Positions 8,749 to 17,310 of a stretch of DNA of 64,000 nucleotides are shown here, one piece after another. The position numbers and the translations under genes were made by a program. The stretch covers positions 1,207,493 to 1,271,492 of the forward strand of contig NZ_CAAAIM010000001.1 in the NCBI RefSeq assembly GCF_900639985.1, read 5' to 3'. The notes beneath the pieces are model-generated. The model ran no database searches, was not told where the DNA came from, and was given only the letters and a program-made list of their open reading frames with translations. How positions within the stretch are numbered: position 1 is the stretch's first letter; every line of letters begins with the position of its first letter. The stretch is from Legionella rowbothamii. GTDB taxonomy: Bacteria; Pseudomonadota; Gammaproteobacteria; Legionellales; Legionellaceae.

Positions 8749-9642
8749 CTAATCAAGCTCAATTATTCCATCCGTGACTATTTTTTCGCATAGATACTGC
8801 AAGAATAAATCAATGTATTCATTATTTCTTTTATGCTTTTTATAAATTGCATAAAGCATAATTTCAGGAGAGTTGTCATTCGGTAATACTGGCAGTAGCT
8901 TACCTGCCTGTACTTCTTCTCGCACGGAAAAATAAGGGACCCAAATCAAACCAACCCCATTTACAGCTACCTGCTTTAAGACCTCAGCATTATTACTTTT
9001 AAAGTTTCCCGATACATGAATAATTTGCGAGTTTAGTATCCACTTATTTTGCAGTCCATAGAGAGTATTAATTAAACAATTGTGATTGATTAAGTCTTCT
9101 GGGGTAGACGGGTAGCCATGCGTCTCCAAATATTCCGGAGAAGCATAAATATATCTCTGAATAGAAAATAATTTTTTACAAACCATGTTAGGTTGTCGAA
9201 TTACATCGAATGTTATAGCCAAATCAAAGTTATATTCATACATATCAACAATATTTGAACCAATTTGAAGATCGATTGTAATTCCAGAATTAGCCTGCAT
9301 AAACTGGGTTGTTAAATTTGTCAAATAAAGTACAGCGGGGCCAACCGTTAAACACAATTTTAAAGTCACTAAACCTATTGGAAGCTCCTGAAGAGCTATT
9401 TCTTTAATCACTTTTAATTCATCAAATAAATTCCCAACCTTCTCATATAACATTTGCCCTTTATCAGTTAATATTAATTGCTTCGTGGAACGAATAAATA
9501 ATTTGGTTTTTAACTCCAATTCTAAGTTAGTAATTTGCTTACTTATCTTGGAGGAAGAAATAGATAGTGTTTTGGCAGCAGCAGCAAAACTATTGCATTC
9601 AACCACAGTAGTGAAACTTTTTAAACATTGTAAAATATCCAT
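8749..9642 (-). CDS. LysR-family transcriptional regulator
   Basis: A DNA-binding regulator of standard LysR length (297 residues). The N-terminal winged helix-turn-helix spans about residues 1-60, with FAAAAKTLSISSSKISKQITNLE as the recognition region. The C-terminal part is a periplasmic-binding-protein-like effector domain (LKLCLTVGPAVLYLTNL onward). No divergent neighbour is present, because the next gene upstream is the broken nuclease of the accessory island, so the target operon is not evident. The LysR subgroup resembles CrgA/DsdC-type regulators in general form only; the inducer is unknown. Confidence 0.88.
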   Translation of the reverse strand: MDILQCLKSFTTVVECNSFAAAAKTLSISSSKISKQITNLELELKTKLFIRSTKQLILTDKGQMLYEKVGNLFDELKVIKEIALQELPIGLVTLKLCLTVGPAVLYLTNLTTQFMQANSGITIDLQIGSNIVDMYEYNFDLAITFDVIRQPNMVCKKLFSIQRYIYASPEYLETHGYPSTPEDLINHNCLINTLYGLQNKWILNSQIIHVSGNFKSNNAEVLKQVAVNGVGLIWVPYFSVREEVQAGKLLPVLPNDNSPEIMLYAIYKKHKRNNEYIDLFLQYLCEKIVTDGIIELD

Positions 9643-9912
9643 TAGTCTCTTTCATTCAATATAAGATCAATTAAATTTTACACCATACTTGACAACTAGG
9701 TTAGTCTAAAAATTCAAAAATCGCACTGTAAGACTAAATCTCAATCACTGGTCTTCTCAAAGCAACAGCCCATAACACCATTAAGTTGACGCTGCTGTGG
9801 GGTAATTATTACAATAATCAGTAAAATTATCATTAAAATCAAAGCCCTAGGCCTCTATCTTATCAATATGGCATTCCTTAGTTAAAAATTTATTAAAGGC
9901 TCAGCTTTTATT

Positions 9913-10960
9913 TTATTCCTGTAATTTATGACTAAATTCTTTTTCCCTTGCGCGCTCAATGGCTTCGTGCAACCTTTTCTCAAATATGGCTTTAGGCGGA
10001 AGCTCTGTAATAAATTGAGAAACTCTGACTCCCCTTTTCTCTAATTGTAATAACTCAACTCGCTCATCAGATTTTTCTGAACAAAGAACAATTCCAATTG
10101 GTGGATTTTATCCAGGTTGCATTTCATGCTTCTCTAACCATCGTAGGTATAATTCAATTTGTCCCTTATCTGCAGCTTTAAATTTACCTTTTTTTAATTC
10201 AATCGCTACCATACAGCGTAATTTTCGGTGAAACATCAGTAAATCTATTCTAAAAAATTCGCCATCTATTTCAATTACTTTCTGCCGCTCTTGAAAAGTG
10301 AATCCCTTCCCCATGCTTAATAAAAATTCCTCAATGTCCTTTAAAATCGCATCTTCTAATGTTTTCTCATCATTTAATACTTCAGAACTTAAATATGAGA
10401 ATATATAGGGATCTTGAATAATTAAATCAGGCTCTAATATTTGCGTTTCACGTAATTTTGAAATTTCTTTTTCAATCACGTCGTCAGCTTTCTTAGCAAT
10501 TGCTGTTCTTTCATATAACATGTCGTCAATTTTTTTTGAGAGCTCTCTTGTACTCCATCTTTCAATTCGACACATTTCAGCGTAGAACTCTCTTTTAAGC
10601 TTGTTGTTAATGTTTAGTAGAGATACAAAATGAGTCCATTTCAAATGCTGACTTAGAGATAAAACAATTCTCTCATCAGAAAAAAATTTTCAAATTGAGC
10701 ACACCGATGTATAACACGCAAACCAAAACCTTTTCCAAATTTTGTCTGTAACTTATCTGCTAGAGTTTTATAACATTCGCGCCGTAAGCCGCTCGATCAT
10801 GTTTTAATATATCGTGATTAATACGCCGCCCTATATGCCAATATAATAGAACCCCTGCCCTATTAATTTCATGCAAGGTTCGTTGCTGAGTGACCTCTAT
10901 CAATTGACTGATATCAGAATACAACTGTTCTTCATTTATGCTAGAGAGTTCTCTATCCAC
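9913..10960 (-). pseudogene. Broken YhcG/DUF1016 PDDEXK nuclease gene
   Basis: Joined across three lesions, the conceptual protein is a YhcG-type nuclease with an N-terminal DUF1016 domain and a C-terminal PD-(D/E)XK domain (FRIDLLMFHRKLRCMVAIELKKGKF contains the Asp and the ELK motif). Lesions: a one-base deletion at an A-run (plus-strand T-run 10766-10769) after GANVIK; a second one-base deletion at a T-run (plus-strand A-run 10680-10686) before SDERIVLSLSQ; and an in-frame TAA at 10108-10110, after which the family-typical NPPIGIVLCSEK continues in frame to a stop at 9913. Both frameshifts lie in homopolymers, so sequencing error could explain them, but not the nonsense codon as easily. 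It borders the recombinase region, as expected for a decaying mobile passenger. Confidence 0.85.
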
Positions 10961-10977
10961 TTCCTTCCCCTACAATA

Positions 10978-10993
10978 TGTCTGCGCGCAGACA
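10978..10993. promoter_or_regulatory. Perfect 16-bp palindrome TGTCTGCGCGCAGACA
   Basis: A perfect dyad lies between the broken nuclease gene, read leftward, and the serine recombinase, read rightward. It is GC-rich within AT-rich DNA. It could be an operator or a recombinase binding site; nothing in the sequence decides between these. Confidence 0.45.
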
Positions 10994-11154
10994 CAATTGT
11001 TATGCTAATAGAGTTAAGTAAACGGGGTTTATTTTACTTTTTTAAAACTATTAAAATTTTTTAATTTATAAGTCCAAATTTGGTAAATAAATATGGTAAA
11101 ATATTCTACGTTAACTTAATATAAATTTTATCGAGATTTTTAACTGGAAATATT

Positions 11155-11706
11155 ATGCTAATTGGATATGCACGTGTTTCAACGGATGATCAAAATTTAA
11201 ACTTACAGAATGATGCTTTAAAAACTTCTGGTTGTGAGCGAATTTTTGAAGATCACATGACTGGAAGTAAAATTCAAAGACCAGGCTTAGAAGCCGCATT
11301 AGAGTTTGCTCGTGAAGGAGATGTTTTTGTTGTCTGGCGTCTAGATAGATTAAGCCGTTCTCTTAAAGACTTAATTGAAATGGTCGCCCTGCTCGATTCT
11401 AAAAAAATTGGATTAAAAAGCCTACATGAATCAATTGATACATCTTCAAGCTCAGGAAAATTAATTTTTCATATCTTTGGTGCATTAGCTGAGTTTGAGC
11501 GCAGCCTTATTAGAGAGCGTACTCACGCTGGTCTTCAGGCTGCAAGAGCAAGAGGTAGGAATGGTGGCCGTCCTAAAAAATTATCCAACGATAAAGCAAA
11601 ATTAGCTTTACAGCTTTATGAAGGAAAACAACATAGCATAAATAAAATATGCGAGTTTATAGGGGTTTCGAAACCAACTTTATACAAATACCTTAAAGAA
11701 AAATGA
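11155..11706 (+). CDS. Serine recombinase (resolvase/invertase family)
   Basis: A small serine recombinase of 183 residues. GYARVSTDDQNL carries the catalytic Ser9. FVVWRLDRLSRS holds conserved arginines, and LAEFERSLIRERTHAGL begins the E-helix. A C-terminal helix-turn-helix (residues about 140-183, with INKICEFIGVSKPTLYKYL) binds DNA. It is intact and so could still act. In Tn3-type elements such a resolvase accompanies the transposase, and the 3' end of a Tn3-type transposase lies 3.5 kb to the right, but the two are not adjacent and their common origin is inference. A DNA invertase is the alternative. The AT-rich upstream region likely carries its promoter. Confidence 0.9.
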   Translation: MLIGYARVSTDDQNLNLQNDALKTSGCERIFEDHMTGSKIQRPGLEAALEFAREGDVFVVWRLDRLSRSLKDLIEMVALLDSKKIGLKSLHESIDTSSSSGKLIFHIFGALAEFERSLIRERTHAGLQAARARGRNGGRPKKLSNDKAKLALQLYEGKQHSINKICEFIGVSKPTLYKYLKEK

Positions 11707-11727
11707 CATCATGTTAGGAGAAAATTA

Positions 11728-12720
11728 TTGATTAAAATCACCAAGTGTCCCATTCCAATAGTATGGTTAGATACCTCTGTTATGTTGCTACTAACCAAAT
11801 TAAATAATAATCCACATAGATTAAATGAATCTGAATTAAAGAACATTTCCTTATTATCTCCATATTTGGAAAAAGGAGTGCTAGAAGGGAAGATTTTAAT
11901 CCCCATTTCTGAGCAAGGTTTAGAAATAATTGGAGAAGATAAAAATAGAGAGTGGTTTGATACCATGCAATCGATTACTTTAGGAATCCTAGCTAGCTCA
12001 TCGTGGGATATTGAAAATATTCAAACACGAGCAGGGATGAAAAGTTACCTAGCGAATAAAAAAGAGATATGCTTATCCTATTTAGATTATTTTGATTATG
12101 ATCCAGTAGTAGAGATGAGAGAAACTCTTGCTAGGCAGATAGTAATTTATCCTTCTTTCAATCCTTTTATCCAGTCAATGCAAACTCAGGAATCCATAAA
12201 AAGGGATTTAATTACCTCTTTAAATCAAGAACGAGCTAATAATATACAGCAAAATATAGAATATCAGCAGCAGTTTAATAAGGAATTAAATCAAAGATAC
12301 AATACTCTTCTAGAGCAAAATCCAAGTGTGAATCTCCTATCTCCTTTGGATTTTTTATTAAGTTCGACTTACAAAATATGGGACTTATTAATGTGGTGCT
12401 CCCTAAATAATAATGATTTAACGGCTATAAACGAACTCAAAGCCTTCTATAATTCGCCTTATTATAAAGAGTTGCCCCATGTAGCATTAAAATGTGCATT
12501 ACTAGCTAAGATGAAAACAAGCAAAAATGAAATTAAATCAGGCGATCTAATGGATATTCAGCATACTGCCGATATGCTCTCCGTTTCTGATTTATATATA
12601 ACAGACAAAAAATGGAGCGCTTTTTTAAAAGAGCAAAAATTTGATGCTCAATATAAAACCAAAATTATATATATAGGAGATAGCGAGGAAATCATAAGTT
12701 TTTTTGAGAAATTAGGATGA
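11728..12720 (+). CDS. PIN-like domain protein of the accessory island
   Basis: A 330-residue soluble protein. Its N-terminus (IVWLDTSVMLLLTKL) and C-terminus (MDIQHTADMLSVSDLYITDKKW) match the two ends of PIN-fold nucleases: the first acidic residue at Asp15 and the late Asp cluster preceding the conserved TDKK strand. The centre is helical with a Gln/Asn-rich stretch (ANNIQQNIEYQQQFNKELNQ). It starts at TTG 11728, seven bases after AGGAG. It is 21 bases downstream of the recombinase gene and ends three bases before the next gene, so the pair is probably co-transcribed. Nuclease activity on RNA or DNA is a family-level inference. It may be a toxin-like or defence component. Confidence 0.6.
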   Translation: MIKITKCPIPIVWLDTSVMLLLTKLNNNPHRLNESELKNISLLSPYLEKGVLEGKILIPISEQGLEIIGEDKNREWFDTMQSITLGILASSSWDIENIQTRAGMKSYLANKKEICLSYLDYFDYDPVVEMRETLARQIVIYPSFNPFIQSMQTQESIKRDLITSLNQERANNIQQNIEYQQQFNKELNQRYNTLLEQNPSVNLLSPLDFLLSSTYKIWDLLMWCSLNNNDLTAINELKAFYNSPYYKELPHVALKCALLAKMKTSKNEIKSGDLMDIQHTADMLSVSDLYITDKKWSAFLKEQKFDAQYKTKIIYIGDSEEIISFFEKLG

Positions 12721-12723
12721 ATC

Positions 12724-13275
12724 ATGAAAAAATATTTTCTAGGTCTTCTTATTGTTACCACACAACAGTATATTTTAAAAAAACCAATCATCCCAAGACT
12801 GTGGTCTATTGATTTGGACTGGCTTTCAAATAAAAATTTAAAAATTATCTTTTTCTTTGGAATTTTGTTTTTTTTATACTGGACTTATGAAGAATTAATA
12901 GATAAGAAAATTACCGACACAGCGACTAAGAATTTTTTAAAAAAACTTCACAAGTATATAGAAGCAAAAAAAATACCTAGAAATAATAATTTAATTGAAA
13001 TATACCCCACTAAAATAACTCCTCATAGAAATCTTTATTACATAAATGGCTTTTTAGTACTTAAAGTATCAGATAATTTTTATGATGGTGAATATAAACC
13101 ACCAGGATATGCTTTAAAGGTGGGCAGAACAATATACTCATATTTAGTTATAAGGTATGCTCTAGAGACGATTTTTAAATTTTTTCCTTACGTAGGGCTA
13201 TTTTTATGGAGTCTTACTCTTATATCATTTTTTTCCCTACACACCATTTTGTATTTAATATCTCTATTTTATTAA
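12724..13275 (+). CDS. Small membrane protein paired with the PIN-like gene
   Basis: A 183-residue protein that I do not recognise. One membrane segment lies near residues 40-57 (IIFFFGILFFLYW) and a strong hydrophobic region occupies the last 40 residues (FFPYVGLFLWSLTLISFF). Between them is a cytosolic or periplasmic domain of about 90 residues with a Lys-rich start. It starts three bases after the PIN-like stop codon, so the two probably form one transcript. A membrane partner beside a predicted nuclease recalls two-component defence or toxin systems, but no homologue is known to me. Very AT-rich, like the rest of this island. Confidence 0.6.
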   Translation: MKKYFLGLLIVTTQQYILKKPIIPRLWSIDLDWLSNKNLKIIFFFGILFFLYWTYEELIDKKITDTATKNFLKKLHKYIEAKKIPRNNNLIEIYPTKITPHRNLYYINGFLVLKVSDNFYDGEYKPPGYALKVGRTIYSYLVIRYALETIFKFFPYVGLFLWSLTLISFFSLHTILYLISLFY

Positions 13276-13576
13276 CTTTCCGATGTTGCTCAATACTTCG
13301 GTGATGCTTAGAGGTACTTCTATCCTTTAGTTAATCTCATGATTATCCTGCTTCAGTTCAATAAAGTGCGCCTTTGCAATAAATTAAACAATATTTAATT
13401 GAAACAGTTTTTTAAACCGCCGAAACCCACGAAAGTTCAATTTCAATACAGATATTCAAGAGTTCACTAAAACGGTGGTTTAATTGAACCACTCCTAGGT
13501 CAGACCTTGAATCCTGAATTGAACACAAACCAAAAAATATTTAAATTCAAACCACGATCCCAGATGTGCACAACAT
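13276..13576. other. Non-coding stretch between convergent island genes
   Basis: About 300 AT-rich bases with no credible gene. A small hairpin GTGGTT/AACCAC (13475-13480 with 13487-13492) lies near the middle and might terminate either convergent transcript. Nothing else is evident. Confidence 0.5.
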
Positions 13577-14908
13577 TTACAATAAAATGGAGGAATTTGA
13601 TGGTTCAGGATCATCTTCAAGCTCTGAAGTAATCTGCTCTATTGTTTCATACAAATTTTGTGATAATGGCTTAAAGAAATTAATACTCTTACCGCCTGAG
13701 TCGTACAAACGTTTAAAAACTAAAGCTAAAGTAGTAAAAATACCGATACCGATGAAAATAGAAATAATGGATAAAAATTTTAAATCCGATTCTTGTTTTG
13801 ATTGGCGATTTTTCATTAATAGTTCAAGAGTTACCCCCCTTTTTAATTGTTCCTCTACTTTCTTAACTGCCTCGTTATCATCTAAATCTTGATTATCCAA
13901 AATTGCTTTTAACTCTCTTACGGCCACTCCTTTAAGATAACCTTCAAAAGCAGGTAACATGTTAGAAAGTTCCCAAGTGAGATCGGTCAGATGAGTTCTT
14001 CTATTTTCAATCTCAAGTTCTTCTGACAAAGGAGCAACAAATTCTGCCAAGGCGCGTAAGTGTTTGAATGTTTGATAAATTTTTAGGGAAATAGGGGCTT
14101 CGTCCTCAAACAAATAGAGCTGCTCACTAGAATCACGTTGTTTTTTTAACTGCTCCCCTACTGAATAGCCTCTGTGGTAAGATAAGAGCTTTCTGGTTTC
14201 GCTATAAGAATAATTGCCATAGTTTACAAAAAAAGATAACGGGAGGTTGCGTAATTGTTCAGAGAGCTCGTCTCTTCTGATACCGCTTATTAAATCATTA
14301 AATAGTTCACTAAAACTTAGACCACTGTCTTCACGATATACATACGCCGATCGACTAGTCCTTTTATCTAATTTCAACACTATTTCCGTCGTTGAACCAT
14401 TAGAAAGCGTTAGCTTGAAACTGAGCGAATCCTCATTTCGGTTAAATTGTACGTTCGTAGCGGTGAAAAAATCTCCCACGGTAAGTCGAGAATCCACGGC
14501 ATTCAATAAATCAAATAAGTCGGTAAGCAAAACTTCGCGAGATATCTCTGCTCTTTGCCACTTGGCAAGAGCAACGTTATCGTTTAGTAATTCCTCCAGT
14601 AATTTATCCTTAATCGGTGGGCAATCCACGTGTTTGTTTAGTCCACGTTTGTATAAGATAATCCTAAATAAATCCGCTAATGCCTGTAAATTATGTAAAA
14701 CTATATTGGGATCACTAGGGTTAACTGGGTCAACTGCGTCAACATCAGAAGCAACTCTTGCTTCAAATCCTCGTAAGAACTTCAATCCTTGATATTCTTT
14801 TATTGCCCTCTTACCTCTCATTCTATTCCAAGTTTCACGTAGATAGTCGAAATGCTCTTCAATCCTCTCAAGATAATATTCATTATTAAATAAAAGATCC
14901 TCGAGCAT
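13577..14908 (-). CDS. Unknown 443-residue protein with one C-terminal membrane anchor
   Basis: No recognised family. Residues 1-370 are soluble, mostly helical and charged, with a beta-rich stretch near 150-185 (SLSFKLTLSNGSTTEIVLKL). One strong membrane segment near 380-400 (FLSIISIFIGIGIFTTLALVF) is followed by a 40-residue tail ending in SELEDDPEPSNSSILL. This tail-anchored layout with an acidic end suits either a translocated effector placed in host membranes or a membrane-bound component of the accessory island. It reads leftward towards the PIN pair. The start at ATG 14908 has no strong ribosome binding site. Function cannot be assigned. Confidence 0.55.
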   Translation of the reverse strand: MLEDLLFNNEYYLERIEEHFDYLRETWNRMRGKRAIKEYQGLKFLRGFEARVASDVDAVDPVNPSDPNIVLHNLQALADLFRIILYKRGLNKHVDCPPIKDKLLEELLNDNVALAKWQRAEISREVLLTDLFDLLNAVDSRLTVGDFFTATNVQFNRNEDSLSFKLTLSNGSTTEIVLKLDKRTSRSAYVYREDSGLSFSELFNDLISGIRRDELSEQLRNLPLSFFVNYGNYSYSETRKLLSYHRGYSVGEQLKKQRDSSEQLYLFEDEAPISLKIYQTFKHLRALAEFVAPLSEELEIENRRTHLTDLTWELSNMLPAFEGYLKGVAVRELKAILDNQDLDDNEAVKKVEEQLKRGVTLELLMKNRQSKQESDLKFLSIISIFIGIGIFTTLALVFKRLYDSGGKSINFFKPLSQNLYETIEQITSELEDDPEPSNSSILL

Positions 14909-15109
14909 TTTATAATAATTACAAGTTATCCAATCATTAAAACCAGGTGTAGGTTCATCCTTTCCTATCGCCTCTTCGAAAAAACCAAATTAAATGCCTT
15001 TTAGTCGAACAATCAGAGCTTTTTAAAACCAAAAACCCCTGGTTATCTTGGTTTTGTCGCAAAAATTACAGTAAATTAAAATGTAAACGATCCTCTAAAA
15101 GGGACTAGC

Positions 15110-15169
15110 GGGGGCATTTGAACAGAAATTTACGGTTTCACCCTTGTAGTTCTATTCACAACCGTAAAT
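15110..15169. repeat. Possible terminal inverted repeat of a Tn3-family element, with internal dyad
   Basis: A GGGGGCATTTGAACAG start at 15110 reads inward toward the transposase fragment, at the place where a Tn3-family end would lie (about 100 bases past the transposase stop). Inside it ATTTACGGTT (15128-15137) pairs exactly with AACCGTAAAT (15160-15169). No matching outer end was found in the window. The rest of 14909-15215 holds no gene. Confidence 0.4.
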
Positions 15170-15215
15170 CTCAGTACAAAACTCCCCAGCTCCGAAAACG
15201 TAGGCTAAAGATCTG

Positions 15216-15532
15216 TTAATTCTTATCTGATATTGTCTCCCCTTTGGCGAAGTAAGTCCCATTCGGCAGTACATGCTTATAGGGTAACAAGGAAATATGG
15301 GCCAGTAAGTTATCATCCACTGTTTCACCTTGTGTCCTCAGTTCATCGACAATGTTGCTGATCCTAGAGGTGTTCCAGTATAGAATGGCATTAGAGAGCA
15401 GACTTAATGAACTTGCCTTGTTCATTATCTCCAGGTAATCACCAGTAGTAAACTCACCTTGGTTCGCAAAAAAGATCCAACGCGGTAAATTGTGTCTGTA
15501 CTCACCTTTGTTTAGCTGAAGCTGAACGAGTA
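15216..15532 (-). pseudogene. tnpA: 3' fragment of a Tn3-family transposase gene
   Basis: Only the last 100 or so residues of the DDE transposase remain: LNKGEYRHNLPRWIFFANQG, then GDYLEIMNKASSLSLLSNA and ILYWNT, then LLAHISLLPYKHVLPNG. This is the characteristic end of Tn3-family TnpA proteins, which are normally near 1000 residues. The fragment is fused at its 5' side directly to the end of a truncated tyrosine recombinase frame near 15533, so one element has replaced most of another. The extreme C-terminus departs from the usual family ending, which suggests further decay. Not functional. Confidence 0.85.
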
Positions 15533-15787
15533 TTAAATGTCTGTAAAATGATTGAAGCTTCTAATATAACCGCGACAAGTTGAAAAGCTTCTTGTTGCAG
15601 CTTGAAGTCTAACAAATTTCATTGCCGCATTTTTTAGCCAATGAGTGGTTATTTTGCAAAAAGATAAAGAATATATGGAATGTACCCCATCTGGCTTTAG
15701 ACCAATATCGCTAGCAAGCCAAACGTCTTTATTCAATAGTTCATCGATATCATTATTTTGATGTTGATAAATAGCATGAGCTTTCAT
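15533..15787 (-). pseudogene. Truncated N-terminus of a second tyrosine recombinase
   Basis: The 84-residue frame starts as a standard tyrosine recombinase/integrase N-terminal region (VWLASDIGLKPDGVHS, then LKNAAMKFVRLQAATRSFST, a SAM-like helical domain) and stops at the junction with the Tn3 fragment. Its ATG overlaps the stop of the upstream recombinase by four bases, so the two were translationally coupled. Tandem overlapping tyrosine recombinases are typical of Tn554-like elements (TnpA, TnpB), and I infer such an origin. No catalytic domain remains. Confidence 0.7.
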
Positions 15788-16646
15788 TGGCTTTTCTCCT
15801 GGTTAGTAAGATAAAGCTTGAAAGCGCTCTTCATTTTTTTATTATCAATATGAGTGTATGTATTTATAGTAGTTTGTACGCTCACATGGCCTAATCGTTT
15901 TTGAACTAATGCCATATCCCAATCAGCATTAATTAAAGATGTTGCATGTGTATGACGTAGCATGTGTGGTCGTATATGAAAGCCAACTTTTTTACTCAAT
16001 AATAAAAAAAGTTTTTTTACTGCTGAATATCGTAAGGAACTATAGTCATACAAATTAATGAAGACATATTCAGTTAATTTATGCTGATCTAATGAGCTAA
16101 CATATTCGCAATATAAGTTCATTACAGAGTAGGTTTTTGCGTTTTGTTTCTTACTTGATTAATATTTTGACATCGATATTTAACGCGAATCTCATTATCC
16201 CAACAAGTAATATCTTCATGTCTTAATGCTAATGCTTGACCTATACGAAGCCCCGTTTCATATAAAAGCCAAACAAGGAACTTATCTCGATAATTTATAC
16301 AAGCATCGCTTAAAAGAATCAATTGCTCATGTGTAATTACTTTGAGTGGGGATTTATATTGTTTCACCGATATAATTCGTTTCTGTACGGGCTTATTTTT
16401 ATAGACATGGGGTAATAATGCTTTATAGCGATTACCAGGTAGACTTTGAGGCTCAGTAATCGTGACATCTGTATTTCCTAATTCATTGTGAAACCTATAA
16501 AAATTTGATAAACAGCCTAAAATTACGTTTATAGTTGAGCCTTGTCGATACGCGTTATCCGCAAGCAAGTCAATTATTTGTTCATCTTTTTTATGATTTG
16601 ACAAATGACTATTCCTTATTAAGCTTAGTGTAGTGCAATGCAACAC
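15784..16646 (-). pseudogene. Frameshifted tyrosine recombinase (integrase)
   Basis: Two frames together encode one site-specific integrase. The upstream part (to 16122) holds the core-binding domain and the first catalytic Arg (TGLRIGQALALRHEDI). The downstream part (from about 16130) holds HMLRHTHATSLI, LGHVSVQTTINTYTH with the last His, and the Tyr nucleophile. The switch is in an A-run (plus-strand T-run around 16131-16135): one more base would give RNKTQKTYSVMNLYCEY and restore the frame. The change is in a homopolymer, so a read error is possible. All catalytic residues are otherwise present. The 5' end stops 26 bases from the divergent DUF883 gene and may be clipped. Confidence 0.85.
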
Positions 16647-16671
16647 ATCTTTGTTTTTTTAATAGGAGAAC

Positions 16672-16956
16672 ATGATGAGTGATTTTAATGAGAATGCTAG
16701 AGAAATTAAAAACAAAGCAACTAAGCTTTACGATACTGCAAAAAATAATGTAACGAATGCTTACTATGAAACAAAACCGACAGCAGATGAACTAGGAGAA
16801 CAAATAGGTACTACGGCAACTGATCTTTATGAGTCAGCAGAAGGATATGTCGAAGAAACTATTGCTTCCATGACAAAATCTATTCGAAAACAACCCTTAT
16901 TTTCAGTATTACTGGCTGCTGGGGTTGGTTATTTATATGCGAAATTTAAAAAATAA
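16672..16956 (+). CDS. DUF883/ElaB-YqjD-like membrane-anchored protein
   Basis: A 94-residue protein with a charged, helical N-terminal region that resembles a late-embryogenesis/apolipoprotein-like amphipathic helix (NAREIKNKATKLYDTAKNNV). It ends in one membrane segment (LFSVLLAAGVGYLYAKF). This is the layout of E. coli ElaB/YqjD/YgaM, stationary-phase inner-membrane proteins reported to bind ribosomes. AGGAG stands before two tandem ATG codons at 16672 and 16675, and either could be used. It lies just outside the mobile region; its native upstream sequence seems to have been replaced by the recombinase remnant. Confidence 0.8.
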   Translation: MMSDFNENAREIKNKATKLYDTAKNNVTNAYYETKPTADELGEQIGTTATDLYESAEGYVEETIASMTKSIRKQPLFSVLLAAGVGYLYAKFKK

Positions 16957-17064
16957 TGTCATGGAAGATTAACGATTAAATGATACTCTTGGTCTTAATA
17001 AAGATAATTAGCCTGCTTTCGTTTCACTTCAGGTGGCCAAATACATAAAAACTTAGGGTATTGA

Positions 17065-17084
17065 AGGGTGATTAAAATCACCCT
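17065..17084 (+). terminator. Perfect 9-bp hairpin after the DUF883 gene
   Basis: AGGGTGATT pairs with AATCACCCT around a two-base centre. The following sequence is AT-rich but has no long T-run. The rest of the 355-base gap to 17311 has no credible gene. Confidence 0.5.
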
Positions 17085-17310
17085 CATTTAAATTTGTATC
17101 AATAATATCTTGCCTCAAGTGTCACCGAAGAGCTTGATAAAAAATTACCTAAACCTTGCGGTGCAGCTAAACTAACAATAGAACGTTCCCCCTCAGAGAA
17201 GCTCTGTATACTAAAAAATAATCTAAATACTTTAAAAGGAAAACAGCGTGTTTAGGTGACTGTGAACTATAGTTAATCATAACAGGTCCCTAAAAAACAC
17301 AGGCTTTTTT

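Noticed and set aside
13566..13892. 108-residue plus-strand ORF antisense to the 443-residue protein
   Set aside because: Low-complexity composition and full overlap with a better-supported gene.
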